Assembly (NCBI RefSeq): GCF_037975245.1
Contig: NC_092571.1
Coordinates: forward strand, 10,427,917 to 10,487,916
Source of the DNA: Apostichopus japonicus
Lineage: Eukaryota > Echinodermata > Holothuroidea > Aspidochirotida > Stichopodidae
DNA: 60,000 nucleotides
Reading direction: 5' to 3'
Both the position numbers and the translations under genes were made by a program. This document shows, one piece after another, positions 22,801 through 34,800 of the stretch. Numbering within the stretch: position 1 is the stretch's first letter; each line of letters starts with the position of its first letter. The notes beneath the pieces are model-generated. The model was not told the origin of the DNA. It ran no database searches and worked only from the letters and a program-made list of their open reading frames with translations.

Positions 22801-25800
22801 AAGAACTGATTCAAGCGAACGTTTCCTGGTTATTTGAAACGAAACTCAAAGTTAGGCAAAAAAGATGAATGCAGCATCGTCTGGTCATCATGTTTTGTCA
22901 ATTTGACAAAATTCATACAAAATTCTACTTTATGTAAAAAATATGAACATGAAAATCAAGTTAAATGAAGAGAAATCTCTTGTAATGAACCTGTAGTTCA
23001 GCTCAGTTTATCTCCATTTGTGTATAAACAAAAGTATGAATAATTATGAACAAGTATGAATACAAAAAGTTTGGAGGAGAGCTTAAAGTTTAAGAAGCTA
23101 GATGCTTTTACAGCCAGCTCGCATTTACAGAACTGAAGCAAAAGATTACTAGAAAAGCAATACAAGAGGAATAGAAAAGAGAGTAACAAAAGGGAAAAAA
23201 ACAAGAAGAAAAAAAAAACACTAAGAGGAAAAAAAACTAGGAAAAGCAGACATAAACTGTAGCTTATCTGTGGCCTAGCAACAATTACTCCTTTAATTGT
23301 TTGGTAGAAAATAGCTACAGTCTTACAGATTTTAAGCTGGATGATTTTTCAAGACCGATGCATAATTTTGCTCCAACTGCAGTTATTAAATACACCCCTT
23401 TAAGATGCCACTTACATGATAGGGAAAACAGAAAGAGTTTCAGGTTGTGCATTACATGGGTTGACAACCCAGGGAATGATTATGACTCATTTTCGATTTT
23501 GTACTTTGGGCTGTGTGTTTGACATCTATTTCAGATACAAAAAACTGTGGATTTCACCTGGATGAAAGTACTACTTGCACTAGGGTTAGAAGTCATTTCC
23601 TTTAGCTGTTAGTTAATTAACATTGCTAATCTATTTTCCTTTCTTTGTTATGATGATGCAGGAATGTCTCTCGTCTGTGCTCGACATTTTCCTGAAGTAC
23701 GAACCTATGCTGTGCTCTGAAGTCATCGTTGCTCCTCATCTTCAAGAAAAGATCAACCTGAAGAAAACAGATGAAGTGCTAGCTCATCTGAGGACACAAG
23801 TCATGCATGGACAACAGTATCAGTGAGTATATATTATACACAAGTCATGCGTGAACAACAGTATCAGTGAGTATATATAATACACAAGTCATGCGTGGAC
23901 AACAGCATCAGTGAGTATACATTATATACAAGTCATGCATGGACAACAGTACCAGTGAGTACAAATTATACACAAGTCATGCGTGGACAACAGCATCAGT
24001 GAGTATACATTATATACAAGTCATGCATGGACAACAGTACCAGTGAGTACAAATTATATACAAGTCATGCGTGGACAACAGTATCAGTGAGTATATATTG
24101 TAAACAAATCATGTGTGGACAACAGTATCAGTGAGTATACATTATATACAAGTCAATCGTGGACAACAGTATCAGTGAGTACAAATTATATACAAGTCAT
24201 GTGTGGAAAACAGTATCAGTGAGTATATTATAAACAAATCATGTGTGGACAACAGTATCAGTGAGTATACATTATATACAAGTCAATCGTGGACAACAGT
24301 ATCAGTGAGTATATTATTTACAAGTCATGTGTGGACAACGGTATTAGTGAGTATATATTTTATACAAATCATGTGTGGACAACAGTATCAGTGAGAATAT
24401 AATATACACAAATCATACATGGACAACAGTATCAGTGAGTATATATTATATGCAAATCATGTGTGGACAACATCGTCAGTGAGTATATATTACACACAAG
24501 TCATGTGTGGACAACAATATCAGTGAGTATACATATTATATACAATCTGAAAATGTAAACTTATCTATTCATTGTTGTTGTTGCTGGTAGTGGAACCACT
24601 GCAAAACTTGAACTTGCATAACATTTTTAACTTGTTACATGCTGATGATAGCAAACTAGATGGTTAAAGGAAAATTTAGGTACCTGAAAACCTAATCTAT
24701 ATACATGTTAGTCCACAAGAATCTCACCAGCAACTACAGAATTAGCAACTACAAAACTTCACAATGGTCTTTTACTTAAAAGAGTAAAATACAGATTAAA
24801 AGAACAACCTGGATTTGTTCAATTTGAATTTGATTAGCTTCAGTCAATTTGTTTTATGTTATTAATCCCATGTTATGATGTTCATTGAAACATTATTTTG
24901 TTAAATCGGAAATAATTCACACAGAACACACTAGAAGTCATTTAATGAACAGATTAATCTTTGAACAAGATTTCAAAGCAACACATCCTTTCTCAAAGTA
25001 TGAAACATTTGTTGGAAAATTAATGCAATACTCTGGATGACCTTCAGGTATGATGTGTAGATTTACACTAGCGCAAGAACCTTGCTGATGATTTGATGTC
25101 GACAGTTGTCAAAACCTGAAAATGCTGTGTGCTGTGGGCATTAAAGGCGCTCAAGTAAAGTGTGTCAAGGAGTCACCACTTTGGTTGGCCCTATGTCCTG
25201 TGTGTGTTTGTTCTCAAATGTAAAGTGTGTCAAGGACTCACTACCTCATTTGGCCCTGTGTCCTGTGTGTATTAAATGTTCTCAAATGTAAATGGTGGCA
25301 AGGACTCACTAACTCAATTGGCCATGTGTCCTGTGTGTGTTAAATGTTCTAAAATGTAAATTGTGGCAAGGAGTCACTCCCTCAGTTGGCCTTTCGGTTT
25401 TTGATTTCAAATTAGGTGGAAGCCATTAGATTTCATTGCTGCTATCACTGTGCACCTGAGGAAAGGGGAGATGGAACAAGCAATGGCGACCTTTGACCTT
25501 ATCTATGAAGATGAACTTGTCAACCTTTGCTGTGAGAGGGAACATCTGGTGGTGAGCAAGACCAAGAAACTGTTCACATACTTTGCTGAAGTAAGTTGAA
25601 ACTATTCCAAATATGTTAAATTGATCTTGTCTAGTGTATCTTCTCAAGACTCTGCACAATTAGTTTCTTGACGTTAACGATGTACAGATGTGCCAATCAA
25701 AGGATAACTGTTGGCACAGATTTAATCGGGATATATTGTAAAGAGTTAAAAAACCAGTCTAATATACACAGACCATTCAGTCAGCCCCTTAGAAGAAACT

Positions 25801-28800
25801 TTGCAAACTCAATGGATACACAGAAGACTTCTGTTGCCACACAGAACATGTAATTTACAGTGAAATTACAAATTTTGTCAACAAAAAGCCCCCTGATATT
25901 GGATATCATCTATGGGTGAATCTGTTATTTGTATGAAATTTAAAATAAAAAATCATAAGAAGTTTTAAAACTATGGATTAACATCAGCAATTAGGTTAAA
26001 GATCTGTGAAGCCGACATCATAAATTTGATTTACCCTTAAAAGGAGCATTGCAGACATTTTAAAGATGAACCGTATTCTGTTTAAACCTGAATAGCTATA
26101 GAAGCATAATTTGTGTTCAATAATTTTTGTTGTTGTTGGACAATAATACATCAGCGGTTAAAAGCCTGTCTTATTTCATCCTTTAAATATCACAGAATCA
26201 TCTGCAATCAAAGATGAAAATGGATTAAAAACTGGCAAATTATTTTCATGTGTTAACCTCCATCAGAAGGACAGGTCGGGATGGGGGTGGGGGATGGGGG
26301 AGGGGAGGATATGTGAGAAACAAAATTCATTACCCTGAAGACTTCTGTACAATGTCTGAACCTGAATTATGTCTGTAGTGGGATTGTCCCTGATAACATG
26401 CACAGTTCTGTCTTATTTCTCAGTAAATATGCATCATGCTTTTTCTTTTCAGATGATGTCTAAGTTTCCATCTGCTATCGTGTCTATCCTGATTAATTTG
26501 ACCGAAGTCAGGAAAATGAGCTACTTAGAGGTCTGTGATGTTATAGAGGTAAGATCATTTATACATTTAACATGCCACAAAGCAGTCAGAGTTATCTGTA
26601 TCCTGGGAGAGAGAATTAAGTTTGCTGTACACTCCAATTCTTTGCCTGACATGATGGAAAATTATTATAAATTCTTCATGGTTTTGCAAATGGTAAATGG
26701 ACTCCACATGATGATAAGATATTTCATCAATTTGTTGGTGAAGCCATACGATGGCTGGTTTGAAACCCTCTTGATTAGGTATTGTTTTAACGCTGGCACT
26801 CATTAAGCATTTTACATGTTTATGAGGTTCAGAGGCTTATGAAGCAGGTTCATCAATGACATAAAAATCATAACTGCTTCTATTGGTAGGGCCACTAAAC
26901 ATTATCCTCATCTGATGGATGAGAGTTTACTGAGGCTACTAGAGTCTGTCAACTTTCTCAAACAGGGATGTGAAGATTGAACATTTCTCTGCAGTGGAAT
27001 GGTGTTGAATGAAGTATTTACTTTGAATCTAATGGAATAACAGAAACTAACCAGTTTCCGATTCTCCAACCAAAAATAACATCCACCAACCAGCATAACA
27101 CCATAGCATTTCTGTACAGGTTAAACTACTATCGTTGTTTTTGGTTAATTTGAACCAGGATCCTAATGTAACATATCTGTTGCTGTGGGCCATTACTCGT
27201 CTAGTATACCAAGTAAAACCAAAACCAAACAGACCCTCCTATAAAAGACATTTATATAATTTCTGTACAGGTTAAACTACTATGGTTGTTTTTGGTTAAT
27301 TTGAACCAGGATCTGAATGTAACGTATCTGTTGCTCTGGGGCCATTACTCTTCTAGTATACCAAGTAAAACCAAACAGCCCTCCCAGACATTTATATAAT
27401 TTGTTTAATTAAGACGGAGAGAGTTCCCCCTCTACGTCATCTATTAATAATAAGCTTTTTATGATGATTTCCATTTACACAGAAGAGCATCCCCGAGGGT
27501 CTCGGACAAGATATGATCTTAATGCAGTATTTAGAAGCTTTCATCACCAGTTCGTCAGATTCTTGCCTTGGTTTCAAGATGGTTGCTGTGGTATGTAGGA
27601 AGTATACAGCAAATGAAGTAAAGCACTGCCAACAGTTGAAACCAGAATTATACAAGCTAACCAGACATATGTATCAGTAATGCAGTGGTGAATTATGATA
27701 ATTTCAGGGGCCCAGGCCCAGGCCCGGGCCATGGTGTGTAGGATGTATACAGCAAACGAAGTAAAGTGCTGTCAACAGTTAAAACCAGAACTGTACAAGC
27801 AGAACCAGACATGTATCAATAATGTAGTGGTAAATTATGATAGTTTCAGGGGCCCAGGCCCGGGCCATGGTATGTAGGATGTATATGCAGCAAATGAAGT
27901 AAAGTACTGTCAACCAGTTGAAACCAGATCCGTACAAGCATAACCAGACATGCATCAATAATGCAGTGGTGAATTATGATAGTTTCAGGGGACCAGGTTA
28001 AAGGGGGAGAACTGCCAGCCATGAACTCTAACTTCACCTTAGCTGCACTGAATTGACACAAAGCCACTTATGTTAATATCAAAAGTTCCTCCTGGCTGAT
28101 TCCAGGATCTTACTTGACTGGCAATGGCAATCTGTCTGCTCAGAATGTCAGAAACCAACCCTTTGGGGGTCCCTAGACTTTGGGGGCCCTGGTTCAATGA
28201 CATGCCTATTGCTACACCTCAACGCTTACTGTTTGTACAATGCGTTGATATTATTATGATTTACACAGTAATTCCTGGTACTAAATTAAGATTAAAACTA
28301 AATGTAATGTGTTAAATGAGAAAAGAGTTGTTGTAGGTTCACAAGAACCACATAGCTTTGATTTATTTCCTTTAAAGTTCATCCAAAGCCTTGTTTTAGA
28401 TTTGCTAATCGGTTAACTAAAGCTATCATTTCTCAAATGATGATTCCATTAATTTTTTCTTATGCAGACATAATAAAACATTGTATATCAGTTTTACCAT
28501 CTAAACTGCACAATACAGGTTATGTAGTTTCAAGTACGTTCTTCATAAAATTATGTGTTTTTGATATCAATGAGCACTTTGGCAAAAGTGTCAGTACGTA
28601 TATCACTAAAAGTTGTGACAGTTGATCCTCCTCCCCATCCCCATCCCCACCCACTCCACCCCACCCCCTATTGAGAAGAAGAACAGTGGTGAAACAAGTT
28701 ACTTTGAAACATGAGAAACACACAGAAATGTCTGTGGATAGCAGATCAAAGTTTTGTCATGGAAAGATTCACTGTATGTGTAGCATTTATTCATATTTGG

Positions 28801-31800
28801 AAATGCTTTCGTATTTGAAGATGATCCCTGAGTTTGCATTAATCTGATGGAAGACTAATTAATGACAAGTTATGAAAAAAAAATATTAAAAAAAACAAAA
28901 AACTTTGTTTTGTTTTTTGTCCACACTGTTGTCGACATGGTATTACATGTTATTTGAAAGAAACTCAGCATCTAAAGTACTGTGTATTGCAATTTCAGGG
29001 GGAAAACAGAAAGTTATTGAATTTTCTTCCAAAAAAATAAATAATGATTTGGTAAAAATGAACAGCAATGTCCAAAGTGTCATTAAGTTGATATCTTGCG
29101 GTTACACATCTGACCAAAGTTTATTTGTGCTTTTTTCCATCCTCAAGGAGAAACTTCTCCATCTTTACCTGAGACATCTGATGTTGGAGGCATCATCATC
29201 ATCCTCATCCTCATCCTCAGAAGTCATGAAGAGGAATCCTCAAAGTGTAAGCTTGCAAGTTTAATTTTCTCTTTGTTGAATAACTTATTACTGTATGTGT
29301 TACTTGTAGCCTTTAATATTTCGTAATACTTGTAATCTCCAACTTTGTTCTGAGATAATTTGTTCTTGTAACATCCTTGTAAAGATATTCTGGTCAATAC
29401 AGCTTTCTGATTTGATTTTGGATAAAGTTTTGGCTGATGATGAAATTTCATAACAGTACAGTTCATTAGCTTAATTGTCTATTACCATTTAACTGGGGTA
29501 AACGATGACATTATGGCAATTTTTTGAGATTTGACCACAAACTTTGAATTTATGGTACTTTAATCCAAAAATACCAGTTAATACTCAAAAGGGAGATTGC
29601 AGATGATATTTTGTTGCACTGATGACTTTTCACTGTCACAGCCTTCAGTATAAATGACAAACTTTGTGCAATTCATGCTGCTTGTATAGTTGCCATGGAT
29701 ACTGAAACTTTAATGTATTTTGTAGTCCAATGAAAAGAGTAATACTCCTCACAGTGTCCATCTTGAGATCGTTAAACTCGAAACTTTTTGAGACTGTCTT
29801 CTGTTTAATCTTCTCGAGTGCATCAATCTTGGGGGGTTTTCTTTGATATATGTGGCTCGATAGCTATCAATGTCTCTTAACGTGATATGTCGACGATGTC
29901 CTTGAGCAGTAATAAATTTAGCAGAGTTATCGTCATTGAGTTGTAATAATCACTCTCAAAAGTATCCTTGCTCCAAAAAAAAACGTTCCTAAGTATGATC
30001 TCTTGAAACTGTCATTTTCTCGCTGATGTTTGTCATTGGAAAGCTCCAGAAAAGAAGCATTTTGAGTAAAAGAAAGAGTTTGACATCTTTAATAATTATG
30101 GTCTTTTTTTCAACAACCTCTTTCTCTCTGGTACTTTAGACATTGAGGACGGGTGGGAAACAAGCAAAGAGAAGTTCAAGACACTCGTGGCTGGACAAAC
30201 TGCCTCCGTTCGAAGGTACAGAGCAGGGCTGTCTTTCCAACTTTCAACTTTTTTTTGCTATTTTCCTAAAAGTGTTTTTCATTTGATATCTGTTTGCTAA
30301 ATTTGCTCCTCCCCCCTTTAAAAAAAATTCCTAGGTTTTTCATTTTTGATCACTGTAAGATTGACATATATGTATAAATATAATGAGCAGGTAGTAACAG
30401 ATTCATTATCTGATAAGGCTGAGATTTCTAAAGACTTTGTAATATTTATATTAATATGAAACAATACAGCAATCGTAATTCAAACTTTTGTATTCCTTCG
30501 TTGGCGTTCATATTGAAAAGCTGAGACCTTGTAAGAGATTTTTATGCTCATAAAATTTCTTGTGATGTAAGAATGTGACACAGATCATAAATGCAGTGTG
30601 GGTGGACTAATTGAAGTCAAATATAGAACTGGCTCTTACAAGGAGAGATTACCTTCTATTTTTTGAAGAGTTTTATAATCTCAAATGACGTCATAAGGGG
30701 CCATGAATTTGTTAAAAATAGTACCGGATAAATTGTAAAAGAAGGAATCATTTTAATCTTTGATTCTGTGTTAATGATTTGCTACTGGTCTTTTAATAAC
30801 TTTCTTAAATGCTAAATGAAAGATTGGTTACTTGAAAGAGACTATGTTACTTGAAAAAAAGAGTTTGTTATTTACATCCAGTGGGAGGGCAACAGAATGA
30901 TGACATTAGACAAACACTGAAAACGTTTCAAAATACAAAAATAGACCAAATAATTGTCCTTTAGCCTCTGAAGAAGATCCTAATAGGATCAAAACGTCAG
31001 GCCAACCTACTTTTACACATTCTCCTACTCAGGCTCTCTAGTGGATAAGCAGTTTGCTAACAGTTTTACTTTATTTTGAAAAATAATTAAGCAGTAAATT
31101 ACTCACATTTTTAAAATTATTTTTATGATTATTTTCATCTTTAATGAGGGTAGTCCTGGTCAGTGCAGAAGCACTGCTTTCCAGAGGAGCCCTCAATACA
31201 AAATACATATACAATATAATGCAGTAGAAAAACGGTAAACATCCAAAAGCACGGCAAAAAGATAGACAAACAAATATCAGACATCTAAACAAAATATATA
31301 ATTTTTAATATGATGGGTGGCAGCTGATTTGTTGAAACCGTTGAAGATTTGTTTAATAATCAGTTTAATATTTTGTTGATACTACACTTCATGTAGCCTA
31401 ATAACAGCGTCTGTTATCGGCAGCCGATTGTTTCAACTTTGATTAGAATGTAACAAATATTCCACCATTTTAAGTTTGTCCTAGTAATTTATTGTATTCC
31501 AAGGCTTTTTTGTGTCAGAATGTTTTGTTTCCTAATTTTGTCCGTGTCAGAACTGTTGGTGTCAGTCCAGTTAATAACGGAATGTGATGTTGGCAGGAGG
31601 TATTTGTTTGTAAAGTTTCTGCGAATGCTCAGCAACAATAGTTGAACGCTTCATTGTGATAGGATGTGTACAGCAAAGATGGGCATGTGTAAAGTGTGCT
31701 GGAAGTTTTCGTAAATGTTATTGGCAACAGTGGCGTTAGTAAAATGATAAAGACAGTAGAGCTGAACTATATCTTTGCTTTCCATTAATTATCATTTGCA

Positions 31801-34800
31801 TATGATTATCCAAAGAGCTTTGTCTGCCAGATATGGAAGTTGATCCATTTGAGCAAGCTATCTATAATTTTTGAGATCATAGACCTACTGTATGTTACCT
31901 GCTGTGTGTTACCAGCAAAGAGCCATATCTTAGAGTATAGTGAAAAAGGCATCGAGTAGTGGTTTACTAGTAGGGTAGTTGCCCAATAATTGATACATTC
32001 TCTGTCACCAGGACATCCCATGAAAGCATCTTGTAGTACTGATTTCTGTCAACAGTATTATGCTATTCAATACTTAAATTCCATAACAATACAAATTCAT
32101 TTATATAACTTGACTAGACAAACTTCTTTCAAAGGAATTGAAGAAAAGCTTAAAATCTCTGTTTTGAATTTTACATGTGATTAACCCTTCTGCTATGAAA
32201 AATATGTTTTTACGATGTATTTATTAGATTCATGTATGATCTTTAAATTAATTACTACTTGACGTTTACTTGTTAACATAACTCATGAAGATGTGTTAGC
32301 TTGATCCACTGTAATTTGTTTAAATTGTTATAAGGTTCCATAAATTATCATCAACAAAGCTCAAATCCCCACTCCAAAATACATTGCATAGTTTTCCTAC
32401 CTGGTTAAATCAAGGTTTACTAGACACAATTTTAAGAGCATTTTAACCCCTGTTAAATTGCAATATTTTCAAGGCTTTTTGAAAATTTTAAAGTATGCTT
32501 CGATTTGAGGCCCAAACATCAAATGTTTGTTTATGTTAAATTCAGTAATACTAAATGCATGCAACATAAAGATCTGTTTCCTTAGCTATTAACTTGTCTT
32601 TCCTCTCTTCAGGTGACGATGTTAAAATTTGTACCAAACTAGTAGAAACTAAAAATATTCACATGAAGTTGAGAGGCCTGTGGCGTTTCTCTGCCGGGAA
32701 ATCACCACAAATGGATTCTTCGACCGTTAAACAATGTCATTGTCTTCAGTGCCATTCTAAACTTGTCAAAATCCAAGACCTCTTATGCATGGAAATCAGC
32801 AGAGATATAAATATTCATGAAGCCATGGAGATATGCCTTCAGCTTCCAGACGAGAAGGGTAAACTGTCCTTACAGTTGCTGTGTCTGGCTCTCACTTCCC
32901 CTCTGGTAAGTTGTACCGTAATATCGAGCAAAGACATTTAGCTGCCGTAGGTTAAAATAGTAGTTCAGGGTTAAAGGGTGTGAAGACTCGCCCAAAAAGA
33001 AACGTCTAATGCCGGTAATCTGACCTAGTTTCGAATGAGGTGTAACAGAAGTGTTAGACACCACCATCGATCCCAGAAAATACACACACAGCTTGCTACT
33101 GTCTGTAATTAGACACTAGTGTACAGTCAGTACATACAGCTGCGGTCAATACCCACAGCCCAGTGTACAAACGTTACAGCGATGGACATCTCAGGTCCAG
33201 TTTAAGATAACAAGGTATCATGTTTCATTACTGTCTGCATTTTGTAGCGACACGAACAAAACGTCACTTGCAAGCAACAGGAAGTTAACTTTTTCAGATG
33301 GCTGCACGCGGTTTGGGGCGGGTCTTCAATGCCTTTCAGATAAGGTGCTTAAGTAGCTTATTTCATTTTTGTCGTGGGGTACTGGTAGGCTGGGTGGGAT
33401 GGGTGGGCCTGGCCCGTGAGTGGTGGCTGTGAAGAAGGAGTGGAGAAAGGTGTTGGAAAATTCCACTTTTGTTGGACTGTCTTTTATGTTTTGGTTTTGT
33501 TGTTTGCACCCCCTAGTTATGGTTTATATATATCTTTGTGGGTTGATATGCTTGATAGCAGTGGAACCATTTTAGCAAACTTTAGAGGTCATCAGGGTCA
33601 ATTAGCAGGTAATTAGCTTACCTGCCAACAAAAGGAGAAATTAAGTGTCGAAAGAACTGAAGGTAATATATAAGTTAGTTAATTTAGTGTAACAACAGAT
33701 TTAAGATTGCCTCTGAAGAAGATCCCTGCTGTCAGGCCCTCTGACTTTTGCAAAAGATATTCGTAGAGGAAATTGTAGAGTTGTATCTTAGAGTTTCGTA
33801 GCTTTGTAGTTTCGTAGATTCGAGTTTCGTAGATTCGTAGAGATGTATCATGTCATTATGTCAAAAGCATGTTGAGGGAAGAGGGTGTGCATGATAAAGA
33901 AACATTTTATTGCTTTTGAAAAACATTGCATAGAATAGAGTAAATATTTTTACTTCCATAAAGTGACTGTAAAATGATTCCTTTTCTTACAAGTTTTCAT
34001 ATTTTCTATCACGTTAACATTATAAATGACCTTTATGTCGTATATAGCTAGATGTGATACTTGATTGTTTGTTCAAGGTAAAGCCTGCCACTGCCTTTTT
34101 ATTATGGTGTCAGTAGTGGGACAATTTATGCAACTTTACCAAAGATATTGTAATATCTGTATGAGTGGTTCATCTCTTTTATCTCTCAATGCAAAGCTGC
34201 TTTGTAGAATAAAACTCAAGAGATATTTCAGATAATTCTAAGCATCTGGTAGCATTAGCCTGATTGCTATGTAAATATATCTTAAGTAAAAAATATGCAT
34301 TTTTAATTACATCATGGACACAACAGGGTGTGCATAGGTCAGCAAAGTCTGTTATTGGTATTTCTATTTTTAAATATCATTTTGTAATTGATTGTCATAG
34401 ATCTTAATCAATTTTTGACCAATGAACTTTAAATATACTACATGTGTAACTAAAGAGGTCTTTGTCTTAACGGTGATGGCGGCGGGCAGCTGTAGTCATT
34501 CTTTGTTCGTTTTTAATCGTTTTTTCATTACAGGAAGCTGTCAGAATAATTCTCGATAAGTCGCCATCCATCTTGGGTGATTTCTGTGTTTGTGCAATCA
34601 GAGAGGGTGACTTAGAATCGTGGAAACTGATTCTACAGGAAATAAAGAGGAAGGAGAATGATACAAGAGGGAAAGATATCAAAATATACCAACAGTATAC
34701 AAATGGTGAGTGCAGCCTTTAAGTATTGTGTATATATATGTGGAAATGTTGCCTCAGAGTGTGTTTATGGTGGGGGGGAGGGGGATGGAGGAGGGGTTAG

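Noticed and set aside
23794-24545. CRISPR-like array of regular repeats
   Set aside because: Direct tandem units with no unique spacers, in an animal gene, and starting inside a coding exon.
30955-31000. Hammerhead ribozyme-like core (CTGAAGA, a GATCC/GGATC stem, AAAAC)
   Set aside because: The G that should precede AAA is an A and an extra base breaks the junction with stem II, so a working ribozyme is unlikely; kept only as a repeat fragment.
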